64,000 nucleotides of DNA. It comes from Salinimicrobium profundisediminis. GTDB lineage: Bacteria; Bacteroidota; Bacteroidia; Flavobacteriales; Flavobacteriaceae. Positions 54,892 to 63,732 of the stretch are shown here, in pieces. The first letter of the stretch is position 1, and every line of letters begins with the position of its first letter. The stretch is taken from NCBI RefSeq assembly GCF_026241755.1, contig NZ_JAPJDA010000020.1, positions 1 through 64,000 of the forward strand, written 5' to 3'. The notes under the pieces are model-generated. The model saw only the letters and a list, made by a program, of their open reading frames with translations. It ran no database searches and was not told where the DNA came from. The translations under genes were made by a program, and so were the position numbers.

Positions 54892-55617
54892 ATGAAATAC
54901 ATTGCTCCCATCTTCGTATCGGTCGCCATAGTACTGGCCGCCTACATTGCCGGTAATTTTTATCTCAAAAGAGCCACTCCCCCCGGAGTCATTGCAGTAA
55001 CGGGATCGGGAAGTGAAGATTTCACTTCAGACCTTATTGTGTGGGAAGGGACGTTTTCTCAAACCAGCATGGAGCTACAGGCTGCTTTTGAAAGACTCAA
55101 TGCAGACAAAGAAACCGTAAGACAATACCTCATTTCAAAAGGTATAGACGAAAAGAATATCGTCTTCAATTCGGTAAAGACTACCGAACTTAGAGAGGCA
55201 CAATACCAGAATGGCAATTATGTAGGAGAAATCTTTAAGGGCTACCAACTCCAGCAAACCGTAAAAATTGAGTCTACAGATGTGCCTATGGTCGAAAAAG
55301 TATCACGGGAGATCACCGAACTTCTCCAAAAAGGGGTGCAGTTCAATTCTACTCCTCCCCGCTACTACTACACAAAATTAAGTGACCTCAAGATCCAGAT
55401 GATCTCGGCCGCCACAGAAGATGCTCGTATAAGGGCCGAAAAAATTGCCCAAAACAGCGGTAGCGAACTGGGATCTTTACGCAGTGCCGATCTTGGCGTT
55501 TTCCAGATCATTGGCCAGAACAGTGGCGAAAGCTTCACCTGGGGCGGCGCCTACAACACTGCCGATAAGAAGAAAACAGCCTCGGTGACCATGAGGCTGG
55601 AGTTTGAAATAGACTAA
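54892..55617 (+). CDS. SIMPL domain protein
   Basis: A 241-residue membrane-anchored periplasmic protein. The ATG at 54892 gives a tidy N-terminal helix (IAPIFVSVAIVLAAYIAG); the frame extends to a GTG at 54841 without family character. Residues 40-240 match the SIMPL/DUF541 fold (GVIAVTGSGSEDFTSDLIVWEGTF, then KNIVFNSVKTTE and AATEDARIRAEKIAQNSGSELGSL). SIMPL proteins include the periplasmic BP26 and are linked to stress, but function is unproven. It is divergent from guaA, with its own leader of about 90 bases. Confidence 0.82.
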   Translation: MKYIAPIFVSVAIVLAAYIAGNFYLKRATPPGVIAVTGSGSEDFTSDLIVWEGTFSQTSMELQAAFERLNADKETVRQYLISKGIDEKNIVFNSVKTTELREAQYQNGNYVGEIFKGYQLQQTVKIESTDVPMVEKVSREITELLQKGVQFNSTPPRYYYTKLSDLKIQMISAATEDARIRAEKIAQNSGSELGSLRSADLGVFQIIGQNSGESFTWGGAYNTADKKKTASVTMRLEFEID

Positions 55618-55640
55618 GAAAATATCATCTTTAACTGGTA

Positions 55641-55679
55641 AAAATACCTTCTGAAAATGTCATTTTTGGAAGGTATTTT
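55641..55679 (+). terminator. Terminator of SIMPL gene containing a variant of the 12-mer word
   Basis: AAAATACCTTCTGAAAATG pairs with CATTTTTGGAAGGTATTTT at 17 of 19 positions. The apex GAAAATGTCATTTTTGG is close to the inverted word seen at 21389 and 34735. Confidence 0.85.
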
Positions 55680-55783
55680 TGTTTAATCTTCAGCTCTTTT
55701 CTGAAAGTTTTATGCTGAAGGATTTACCTTTCCAGAAATTCTAAATTTTTCCCAAACTGACTAATTTCCTCTCATCCTTTCGA

Positions 55784-55791
55784 TATTTTTG
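55784..55791 (+). promoter_or_regulatory. -7 box of the DUF2071 gene
   Basis: TATTTTTG matches TAnnTTTG, 23 bases before the ATG at 55815. The -33 element is not exact. Confidence 0.45.
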
Positions 55792-55814
55792 GGTAAAACC
55801 CATTAGTACAAACC

Positions 55815-56528
55815 ATGAAACTGCATATTTCTTCTGAATTTGGGAAGGTTGCCCTTATAAAATACGCTATTCCTGCTGAAGTAGTGGAGAAATACCTGCC
55901 AAAGCACACAAAACCCGACCTCTACAACGGATTATGCATGATAAGCCTTGTGGGTTTCCAGGTAAAAAAGCTAAAAGTAGCCGACGTGAAATTGCCATTT
56001 TTGAAGGATTTTGAAGAGATTGATCTTCAGATCTACGTCAGGCGTTTTGATGGTGCAAAATGGCAAAAAGGAGTGGTGGTTATACACCGGATCTTAGAGC
56101 AACCGGGCTCTGCCATATTGGCAAATACCATATTTAAAACCAACTATATAGCCCTTCCCACAAGTAGTGCTGTAGAGGAAACACAGGACGATATCAAAGC
56201 GAATTATTCCTGGCAATACAAAGGTATACAGCAAAATTTTGGGGTAAAAAGTAACCGCCTCGCTGCACCATATGATAAGGACAGCAAAGTGGCATTTTTT
56301 CTAGATCGCTCTTTTGGATACATCAAAGCCCGGGAAAAGACCTACGAATATGGGCTCAATCACGTGGACTGGCATCTTTACAGTGTAGAAGAATATTCCG
56401 TTGACGTCGATTTCTCCCGGCAGTTCGATCCTGCGTTTAATATTCTCAATTCCCAAACCCCGCATTCGGTGATCTTTACAGAAGGCTCAACAGTTGAGAT
56501 TGGGGAGAATGTGGAGGTTACTTCTTGA
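55815..56528 (+). CDS. DUF2071 (YqjF-type) family protein
   Basis: A 237-residue cytoplasmic protein of the DUF2071 family (acetoacetate-decarboxylase-like fold). Features are YAIPAEVVEKYLPKH near the start, a LVGFQVKKLKVADVKLPF strand, VYVRRF-like IYVRRFDGAKWQKGVVVIHRI, and GFSY-like SFGYIKAREKTYEYGLNHVDWHLY near residue 165. Function is unknown. It contains one copy of the 12-mer word (55993-56004). It is followed by the degenerate-repeat gap, where no further gene is seen for about 630 bases. Confidence 0.83.
   Translation: MKLHISSEFGKVALIKYAIPAEVVEKYLPKHTKPDLYNGLCMISLVGFQVKKLKVADVKLPFLKDFEEIDLQIYVRRFDGAKWQKGVVVIHRILEQPGSAILANTIFKTNYIALPTSSAVEETQDDIKANYSWQYKGIQQNFGVKSNRLAAPYDKDSKVAFFLDRSFGYIKAREKTYEYGLNHVDWHLYSVEEYSVDVDFSRQFDPAFNILNSQTPHSVIFTEGSTVEIGENVEVTS
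55993..56004 (+). repeat. 12-mer word TGCCATTTTTGA, copy in DUF2071 gene
   Basis: Exact copy on the coding strand; it encodes part of KLPFLK, so the codon choice at this point may be bent by the word. Confidence 0.55.
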
Positions 56529-57157
56529 GATGTGAGATAAAATTTCTCGCAGAGAGCGCAAAGAACTTTCGCAGAGGCCGCTAAATCACCCAAAATATTC
56601 AAATGCCAGAATTGTCAAATTTCATTTTCCCGCAGATTTCGCAGATTTCCGTAGAAAATGAAAAGATATCCGTGAGGATCGGTGGCTTTTAAACTACAGG
56701 ATTTCATTTCACACGAAGAGCACAAAGATTCAAAAAAGCTCACAGAGAAATTCCGTACACAAATTAATGGATATCCGTGCATCCGTGGCTGAAATTTCCC
56801 ACAGATCTCGCAGATTTCCGCAGAATAAAAAAAGAAATCCGTGCATCCGTGACTCCTATACTACAGAATTTCATTTCACACAAAGAGCACGAAGGTTCAA
56901 ATAAGCACACAAAGAGATTTCGTAGAGGAATTTATTATAGAACATCCGTGCTCATCTTCAAATCAACACATCTTCAAATTTTCAAATCTATCTTCCCGCG
57001 GAAAAAAAAGACATCCGTGCATCCGTGGCTTTTAAATCACGGTTCCCAACCTCTCGACTCCGCTCGAGGTGACCTGGTTTCCACTTGAATCTGCTCCCGA
57101 ATCCTGAACTTTAAATCTGGAATTTTAAATATTGAATTTTGAATCTCGAATTTAGAA
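56529..57157. repeat. Degenerate tandem repeats of CCGTGCATCCGTGG and CGCAGATTTC type
   Basis: No gene. ATCCGTGCATCCGTGGC occurs at 56773 and 57013, ATCCGTGCATCCGTGAC at 56837, weaker forms at 56668 and 56943. CGCAGATTT units stand in pairs at 56631-56650 and 56808-56826. A longer shared block (ACTACAGGATTTCATTTCACAC, written with one variable base between copies, plus AGAGCACRAAGRTTCAAA) follows two of the boxes at about 56693 and 56861. Orientation is uniform. The complement of the first box, GCCACGGATGCACGGAT, resembles the ends of the GxxExxY unit at 16686 and 17140. Confidence 0.75.
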
Positions 57158-58531
57158 TTATTTCATCGTTTCCAAAATAGCATCAATATCGGCTTCGGTG
57201 GTTTCGGGATTGATGAAACAGAAACGTGAAATAGTTTCTCCCTTCCACTTCGTGGGTGTCACTAAAGCCATACCTGATTTGTGATTTCTATAGGTCCAGT
57301 CGCGGTACTCGTCGGGAGTCCAGCCTTTTCTTCGGAATAAAACTACTGATAAACTCGCTGGCCTTACCAGTTCAAGGTTGTCATCCTGCTCAATCTTTTC
57401 CGCAGCAATCCTCGCAAGCTCGATCCCTTTTTCAATGGCAGTGGTATACTTATCGGTTCCGTGCATTGCCAGGGAAAACCATAAAGGCATTCCGCGGACC
57501 CTCCGGGTAAGCTGGATCTGATAATCGGAAGGGTTAAAGCCATCTGCACCTCCATCTTTAAAGATCTCGAGGTAAGCCCCTTTTTGTGAATGGGCTTCGG
57601 CGGCCAGGCTCATATCCTTATAAAGAATAGCCCCACAGTCATAGGGTGAAAAAAGCCATTTATGAGGATCTATCGTAATACTGTCGGCCCTTTCAATTCC
57701 GTTGAAAAGTTGGCGTACAGAAGGTGCGGCAAGTGCGCCGCCACCATAAGCAGCATCTACATGAAACCAGATCCCTTCTTTTTCACAAACATCGGCAATA
57801 GAATCCAGCTCATCTATGATTCCGGCATTGGTAGTTCCACCGGTAGCTGCCACTGCAAAAAGCCTTTTTCGGTCCTTCTCTTCGAGCTCATCAATAGCCG
57901 ATTGTAACGCATGCCCTCGCAGGTTTTCATCGGGACAATCGATCATCACCACATCGGCATCCATCACTTTAGCCATTGCCTGAATTGAGGAATGGGCGCC
58001 ATTTGAAGTGAGCAACAAAGCCCGCACTCCAATATTGGCCGCATCTTTCTTTCTCCAGGCTTCGCGCGCTGTAACAAGTCCCGAAAGGTTTGCGGCTGTC
58101 CCACCACTGGTGAATACTCCAAAAGACTCTTTTGGCAGCCCTGTAAGGGAAACCAGCCACTTCATGGCTTGATTTTCACAGAAGATCCCACCGGCACCTT
58201 CCATCCAGTAAGCACCGTGAATACTGGAAGCCGAGGTTACAAGGTCGAACATAATAGCTGCACGTGTAGGCGCAGCCGGCACAAAGGCTAAATGGCGAGG
58301 GTGATCTATAGGCACGGTAGCCTTCACCAAAATATCCCGAAACATTTTAAAAGCAACTTCTCCCCCAATACCTTTTGGCGTGACAGTTTCTCCAATCTTT
58401 TCAAACAGCTCCTCTTCTCTTTGGGGAGAACCCAGCTCGGGCGTAACATTTGAGATACGGTCAACAGTATATTTCATTACATCGAGCGTCATTTCAACAA
58501 GATCGATGTCTATCTTATGCATTTTCGTCAT
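57158..58531 (-). CDS. PLP-dependent decarboxylase, group II (aromatic/acidic amino acid type)
   Basis: A 457-residue fold type I decarboxylase. TSGGTAANLSGLVTAREAW is the cofactor phosphate loop, HVDAAYGGG carries the Asp that pairs with the pyridine nitrogen, and ITIDPHKWLFSPYD carries the PLP Lys. The HLAFVPAAPTRAA segment near residue 75 resembles aromatic L-amino-acid and glutamate decarboxylases. The substrate (tyrosine, tryptophan, glutamate, 2,4-diaminobutyrate) is not fixed by these motifs. It overlaps bshC by 4 bases and is downstream of it, so the two are co-translated; the shared role is unclear. Confidence 0.9.
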   Translation of the reverse strand: MTKMHKIDIDLVEMTLDVMKYTVDRISNVTPELGSPQREEELFEKIGETVTPKGIGGEVAFKMFRDILVKATVPIDHPRHLAFVPAAPTRAAIMFDLVTSASSIHGAYWMEGAGGIFCENQAMKWLVSLTGLPKESFGVFTSGGTAANLSGLVTAREAWRKKDAANIGVRALLLTSNGAHSSIQAMAKVMDADVVMIDCPDENLRGHALQSAIDELEEKDRKRLFAVAATGGTTNAGIIDELDSIADVCEKEGIWFHVDAAYGGGALAAPSVRQLFNGIERADSITIDPHKWLFSPYDCGAILYKDMSLAAEAHSQKGAYLEIFKDGGADGFNPSDYQIQLTRRVRGMPLWFSLAMHGTDKYTTAIEKGIELARIAAEKIEQDDNLELVRPASLSVVLFRRKGWTPDEYRDWTYRNHKSGMALVTPTKWKGETISRFCFINPETTEADIDAILETMK

Positions 58532-60147
58532 AGCGAAATAATATCAAATTTTAATTCAAGTGGTTGTAGGCTGTCCAGCAGGGCAGGAATGAGAGCATCT
58601 CCATATTCAAGATAAAACTCTGAGAAATTATGATGCCTTTCCTGAAGCCCTTTGTCGGGAAATAATTCATTTTGCAGGCTTGCAATTCTTGAAACCTCAT
58701 CTTCAAGCTTTCTTTTCTGGGCTTTTAGCAGTCGTTTTTCCAGGTGATCAAGGCCTTTAAGCTGTTTCACCTCCTGCGCTTTTACAGCATTCAGGAAAGA
58801 TTTGTCAGTCTGTTCGGCCAGGCTGTACATTTCCTGAAATTGCTTCACCAAATGCTCTTTTTGAGAGGAAAAGTCAATGTCTATATTGGAAATCCTTCTT
58901 ACTTTCCGGTTGATCAATTCATGAGACTTCAGGAAAAGTTCGGGTAAAGAGATGTTCAGTTTTTGCCTTTTTTGATCCTGCTTTTCTGTTTGAAGCAAGG
59001 CCGAATTACGAATCAGGAGTATTGGAAAGGTAACCTCTGCCTGCTCAAAAAGCTGTTTTAGCTGAAACCAGTACGCCAGTTCACCGCCGCCGCCAATGTA
59101 ACACAGATTTGGCAGGATTAGCTCTTCATACAAAGGCCGGAGCAGCACATTGGGGCTGAATTTCTTCGGATGTTCTTCAATAACCTGCTCCAATTCTTCG
59201 CGGGTCCAGGAAATCTCGTGGTCATGGACAAAGAATTTTCCGTTCTTCTCAATAATGCGTTCGCGCAAACCTTCCTGCATGTAAAACAGGTTGATCTCCC
59301 GCGGATTCACCTGTACTTTATATCCTTCTTTCTCTAAAGCTTCAGTTTGTTGCTGAACAGTTTTAAAAGAAAGCTGCTCAAAAAGCTCTTTTTTGACAAG
59401 CGGGATATACAATCTCTTGAGCTCTGGCTCATGCGCGTCAAGGATGACGAGTCCCTGCTCTTTAAAAAGTTCATTTGCCAGGTAACGCGTGGCATCGGCA
59501 AGATTATCGTGCTCCAAATATGCCTTTTTAAACCATTCTTTGAGCTGCTGTGCATTTTTGCTACTCCCAATTTCAGCTGAAAAAAGTTCAAAGACATCTT
59601 CAAGACCATCGGTAGGCATTTCTCCCACAGGTCCGCCGGTCTTCTTTGATTTTGGCGGATTCCACTGAAATTTCTTTCCGTGGAGATTAAAAAAACTGAT
59701 CTCTTCAAAGTCATGATCTTCGGTCGCCATCCAGTACAACGGTACAAAATTGTACTCGGGATACTCTTTTTTGAGATCGGCCGCAAGATTTATTGCGGAG
59801 ACGATCTTGTAAAGAAAATAAAGCGGACCGGTAAAAAGGTTGAGCTGATGCCCTGTGGTCACAGTAAAAGTGGTGTCTTTCTCCAAAAGGTCAATGTTCG
59901 CAAGGCTTGCTTCAGAAGCATTTATATTTTGATATTGACGCTTCAGGGTTTTGACAAGAACGGCACGTTTTTCGCTTCCGCCGTGGCTGCTGAAGTTCTC
60001 TTTTTTTGAAAGGATCTGCTTTCCGAAGTTATTGAGGTCAGGGAAAAGCCCGTAAAACTGCTTAACATTCTCTTTTTGATCCAGATAATCGGTTACTAAT
60101 GAAGTAAAGTAGTTCGTTTCCCGATACGAAAGAGAATTTTTCTGCAT
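58528..60147 (-). CDS. bshC: Bacillithiol biosynthesis cysteine-adding enzyme BshC
   Basis: A 539-residue BshC, the proposed last enzyme of bacillithiol synthesis, which couples cysteine to glucosaminyl-malate. ATG 60147 (MQKNSLSYRETNYF) is chosen over the longer frame to 60198. The Rossmann-like core shows TTGHQLNLFTGPLYFLYKI, then VPLYWMATEDHDFEEI and LLRPLYEELILPNLCYIGGGGELAYWFQLK, which are diagnostic. A long coiled coil (about 440-520) precedes the C-terminal helices. bshA and bshB are not in the window. It implies a bacillithiol-based redox buffer, common in Bacteroidota. Confidence 0.94.
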   Translation of the reverse strand: MQKNSLSYRETNYFTSLVTDYLDQKENVKQFYGLFPDLNNFGKQILSKKENFSSHGGSEKRAVLVKTLKRQYQNINASEASLANIDLLEKDTTFTVTTGHQLNLFTGPLYFLYKIVSAINLAADLKKEYPEYNFVPLYWMATEDHDFEEISFFNLHGKKFQWNPPKSKKTGGPVGEMPTDGLEDVFELFSAEIGSSKNAQQLKEWFKKAYLEHDNLADATRYLANELFKEQGLVILDAHEPELKRLYIPLVKKELFEQLSFKTVQQQTEALEKEGYKVQVNPREINLFYMQEGLRERIIEKNGKFFVHDHEISWTREELEQVIEEHPKKFSPNVLLRPLYEELILPNLCYIGGGGELAYWFQLKQLFEQAEVTFPILLIRNSALLQTEKQDQKRQKLNISLPELFLKSHELINRKVRRISNIDIDFSSQKEHLVKQFQEMYSLAEQTDKSFLNAVKAQEVKQLKGLDHLEKRLLKAQKRKLEDEVSRIASLQNELFPDKGLQERHHNFSEFYLEYGDALIPALLDSLQPLELKFDIISL

Positions 60148-60249
60148 TGAAATGAATTTTCGCAAATATACAATTAAGAGCGTTGGCGGTAAAATCAATA
60201 AAAAGATATTGAGAACGATAAAGTTTTATATTTACCTCTAATTTGAAAA

Positions 60250-62748
60250 ATGAGATTTTCCCCTATGAACAAAATTACGGCTTTATTCACATCACTTTTA
60301 CTGAGTTTTCAGTTAGCTTTTGCGCAACAATCTCCCGAAGAATTTCTAGGTTATCCACTGGGCACCAGTTTCACACCTCACCATAAAGTGGTTGAATATT
60401 TTGAACACGTGGCAGAAAATTCGCCACTTGTGCAATTCCAAAAATATGGAGAAACCTATGAAGGCAGGCCTCTTACATATGCCATTATTTCTACGGAAGA
60501 AAACCTGCAAAACCTGGAGCAGATACGCCAAAGCCACCTGCAGAATGCCGGTTTAACTGAAGGTACTTCTTCTTCAGCTGCCAAAAAAGGCATTGTATGG
60601 CTTAGTTATAATGTTCACGGGAATGAAGCTTCGAGTACAGAAGCGGCCATGAAGACCATATATGAACTGGTAACTAAAAGGCAGGACTGGTTACAGGATT
60701 TGGTGGTGATCATGGATCCTGTCGTGAATCCCGATGGCCGGGACCGTTATGTGAACTGGTATAAGCAGGTAAAGGCCACGCCATCTAGTACTTCGCCCAT
60801 GGCTGTAGAGCACAATGAGCCCTGGCCGGGAGGACGACCCAATCATTATCTTTTTGACCTGAACCGTGACTGGGCCTGGGCTACTCAAACAGAGACAAGG
60901 CAACGTCTGGAAATTTACAACAAATGGATGCCTCACATTCACGTAGATTTTCATGAACAGTACAAAAATGCGCCCTATTATTTCGCACCTGCCGCCGAAC
61001 CGCTACACGATGTGATCACAACTTTTCAGAAGGAATTTCAGAAAGAAATAGGATTGAATCACGCCCGCTATTTTGATAAAGAAGGCTGGCTCTATTTTAC
61101 AAAAGAAAGCTTTGATCTCCTCTATCCCAGCTATGGGGACACCTACCCTACTTATATGGGAGCTATAGGAATGACCTATGAACAGGCAGGGCATGCCGGG
61201 CTTGCTATTGAGACCGATCACGGATATATACTTACGCTTGTAGACCGGGTACAGCATCACCACACCACCGGAATTTCTACAGTAGAAATTGCCGCGAAAA
61301 ATGTTGACCGGCTTAATGCTGAATTTTCAAAGTTTTACGACAACAGCGGAAAAAATGCTGTGAATTATGTCTTAACCGGGCACCAGGACAAGCTGGACCT
61401 GCTAAAGGAATTACTTGACCGGCATGAGATTGAATATGCGCTGGCACAACCCGGAAAAGTAAAAGGATATAATGCTCTTGAACAGAAGAAGAGAACTGTT
61501 GATGTTGATCAAAATTCACTGGTAGTAAGTACAGCCCAGCCAAAAGGCAAGATGGTACGTGTGCTTATGGAACCTTCCACCAACCTGGCCGATTCCCTTA
61601 CTTACGATATAACTGCATGGAGCCTGCCATATGCTTATGGTCTGGATGTTTTGAGTACTGAATCTTCGGTTTCAGGCCTTGAGGCTAAGAATGCCACCGC
61701 GATAAACAACACACCTGCTCCGGCAGCAGCGGCTTACATCTCTGGCTGGAACAGCATGAAAGACGCAAGATTCCTCACAGCACTTCTTGATGCGGGAATC
61801 ATGGTGAGATTTACCGAGACAGCTTTGGAGAATTCCGGAAAAAAATTCGCTCCGGGTAGTCTTATTATCACTAAAAGCGACAACCGAAACAAACAGGATT
61901 TTGATGAACTTCTTACCCGGCTTGCCAACGAACACGGAAGAGAACTTACTGTAGCCAACACCGGATTTTCAACCTCGGGGCCAGATTTTGGCTCTTCACA
62001 GGTAAAGATCATAAACACCCCCAGAATTGGCATTTTAAGAGGGGAAGGATCCTCTTCCCTTAACTATGGAGAGTTGTGGTATTTCTTTGAACGGGAACTC
62101 AATTATCCTGTCACCTCTATTGATACGGGATATTTTGGGAACGTTGACCTTACAAAGCTCGATGTCATTATACTTCCCATAGGCAGTTACAGTGATCTTT
62201 TTGATGAAAAAGGATTAGCAAAACTTACAGATTGGGTGAAGAACGGTGGAAAAGTGATTGCCATTGGTAACGCTTTAAAAACCTTCGCCGGAAATGAGGA
62301 TTTTGCCCTGAAGCAGAATGAGAAAAAAGAAACCGACAGTATTTCAAAACCAAACCTGGTGCCTTATGCTCAAAGGGAAAGAAATGAGATTAAGGATCTT
62401 ATAACCGGAAGCATCATAAAAACCCAGATGGACGAAACCCATCCCATGGCTTTTGGATATGAAGACACCTACCTCAGCTTAAAATTAAGTAGTGATAGTT
62501 ACAATCTTTTAAGTGACGGCTACAATGTAGGTTACCTGGGGGAATCCCCCGAGATCGTTGCCGGATTTGTGGGAAGTGAGGCAAAAGATAAGATCAGGAA
62601 TTCGCTGACCTTTGGAGTAGAACCTATGGGTGAGGGAAGTTTTATATACCTGGTTGACAATCCGTTGTTCCGGGCCTTCTGGCAAAATGGAAAACTTCTT
62701 TTCGTGAACTCCATCTTCCTGGTTGACAATAGTGAAATAACTAACTAA
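60250..62748 (+). CDS. Secreted M14-family zinc carboxypeptidase
   Basis: An 832-residue exported peptidase (signal peptide to AFAQ, residue 26; ATG 60265 is an alternative). The M14 catalytic domain spans about 35-370. Zinc ligands fit His123 and Glu126 in NVHGNEASS and His235 in HVDFHEQ; catalytic Glu311 lies in MTYEQAG. From about 390 onward it carries a long beta-rich region and a glutamine-amidotransferase-like fold (LRGEGSSSLNYGELWYFFE, then LDVIILPIGSY). Such long M14 proteins are common in Bacteroidota and probably trim peptides in the periplasm. The next gene follows after 14 bases. Confidence 0.88.
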   Translation: MRFSPMNKITALFTSLLLSFQLAFAQQSPEEFLGYPLGTSFTPHHKVVEYFEHVAENSPLVQFQKYGETYEGRPLTYAIISTEENLQNLEQIRQSHLQNAGLTEGTSSSAAKKGIVWLSYNVHGNEASSTEAAMKTIYELVTKRQDWLQDLVVIMDPVVNPDGRDRYVNWYKQVKATPSSTSPMAVEHNEPWPGGRPNHYLFDLNRDWAWATQTETRQRLEIYNKWMPHIHVDFHEQYKNAPYYFAPAAEPLHDVITTFQKEFQKEIGLNHARYFDKEGWLYFTKESFDLLYPSYGDTYPTYMGAIGMTYEQAGHAGLAIETDHGYILTLVDRVQHHHTTGISTVEIAAKNVDRLNAEFSKFYDNSGKNAVNYVLTGHQDKLDLLKELLDRHEIEYALAQPGKVKGYNALEQKKRTVDVDQNSLVVSTAQPKGKMVRVLMEPSTNLADSLTYDITAWSLPYAYGLDVLSTESSVSGLEAKNATAINNTPAPAAAAYISGWNSMKDARFLTALLDAGIMVRFTETALENSGKKFAPGSLIITKSDNRNKQDFDELLTRLANEHGRELTVANTGFSTSGPDFGSSQVKIINTPRIGILRGEGSSSLNYGELWYFFERELNYPVTSIDTGYFGNVDLTKLDVIILPIGSYSDLFDEKGLAKLTDWVKNGGKVIAIGNALKTFAGNEDFALKQNEKKETDSISKPNLVPYAQRERNEIKDLITGSIIKTQMDETHPMAFGYEDTYLSLKLSSDSYNLLSDGYNVGYLGESPEIVAGFVGSEAKDKIRNSLTFGVEPMGEGSFIYLVDNPLFRAFWQNGKLLFVNSIFLVDNSEITN

Positions 62749-62762
62749 TAAAATAAATATTC

Positions 62763-63716
62763 ATGCTAATAGATATTCTTCTTTTACTGGTAGGCTTTGT
62801 AGCCCTTATCTACGGAGCGAACTTTTTGGTTGATTCCGCTTCAAGCCTTGCAGCTCGATGGGGGGTTCCAAGTATCGTGATTGGGCTTACCATTGTTGCT
62901 TTTGGAACCTCGGCCCCAGAGCTCGTGGTGAACGTTTTTGCGGCGACCACAGGGAGTACAGATATGGTGCTGGGCAACGTGCTGGGAAGTAACATTTTTA
63001 ACGTGCTTGGAATCCTGGGGATCTCTGCCCTAATTTATCCGCTAACGGTAAAGAGCAATACGACCTGGATCGAAATTCCGCTGAGTTTACTGGCGGCAAT
63101 TTGTGTATTTGTTGTAGCCTCAGACGTTGTTCTTGACGGCGCAACCACAAATCTTATCTCCCGAAGTGAAGGAATTGTACTCCTGCTGTTCTTTCTCATC
63201 TTTCTCGTTTACAACCTTATGGTTGCAAAAAGTGGTGGCGCCGATGAGGAGATGGAAACCAAAGATTATTCGGTAGGAAAAGCCGTTTTATTCATTGCTC
63301 TCGGCCTCGCCGGGCTCATCATTGGGGGGCGCCTTATTGTTACCAGTGCGGTAAGTATTGCTGAAGTTATTGGCCTTTCAGAAAGAGTAATTGGTTTAAC
63401 CGTAGTTTCTATTGGAACTTCCCTGCCCGAACTTGCAACTTCTGTTATTGCAGTGAGAAAAAAGAATGTTGATATTGCCATTGGAAACGTGGTTGGTTCG
63501 AACATTTTTAACATCTTCCTCATCCTGGGAATTTCGGGGACTATTGTTCCTCTTGGAATAAACCATGATTCCTTTTTTGATATTATGGTGAACATGGTTA
63601 CCGGATTGCTGCTCTTTATTTTTGTATTTACAGGAAAAGGCCGCAGCATCGAGCGCTGGGAAGGCGCTGTGTTTGTAATCGGCTATATTGCCTATGTCAC
63701 CTATCTCGTAATTTAA
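62763..63716 (+). CDS. Calcium/sodium antiporter (CaCA superfamily, YrbG-like)
   Basis: A 317-residue membrane protein with ten predicted helices in two homologous halves. Each half has the alpha-repeat ion-binding motif: VAFGTSAPELVVN (alpha-1, near residue 46) followed by GNVLGSNIFNVLGI, and VSIGTSLPELATS (alpha-2, near 220) followed by a GNVVGSNIFNIFLI stretch. The acidic Glu of each motif binds the cation. Relatives exchange Na+ or H+ for Ca2+. It starts 14 bases after the M14 gene and is followed by an M16 peptidase gene after 16 bases, so the three may form one transcript. Confidence 0.94.
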   Translation: MLIDILLLLVGFVALIYGANFLVDSASSLAARWGVPSIVIGLTIVAFGTSAPELVVNVFAATTGSTDMVLGNVLGSNIFNVLGILGISALIYPLTVKSNTTWIEIPLSLLAAICVFVVASDVVLDGATTNLISRSEGIVLLLFFLIFLVYNLMVAKSGGADEEMETKDYSVGKAVLFIALGLAGLIIGGRLIVTSAVSIAEVIGLSERVIGLTVVSIGTSLPELATSVIAVRKKNVDIAIGNVVGSNIFNIFLILGISGTIVPLGINHDSFFDIMVNMVTGLLLFIFVFTGKGRSIERWEGAVFVIGYIAYVTYLVI

Positions 63717-63732
63717 TTCTGAACAAGTTCTA

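Noticed and set aside
56529-57157. Possible CRISPR array
   Set aside because: Repeats are degenerate, of several types, with irregular spacing and no cas genes.
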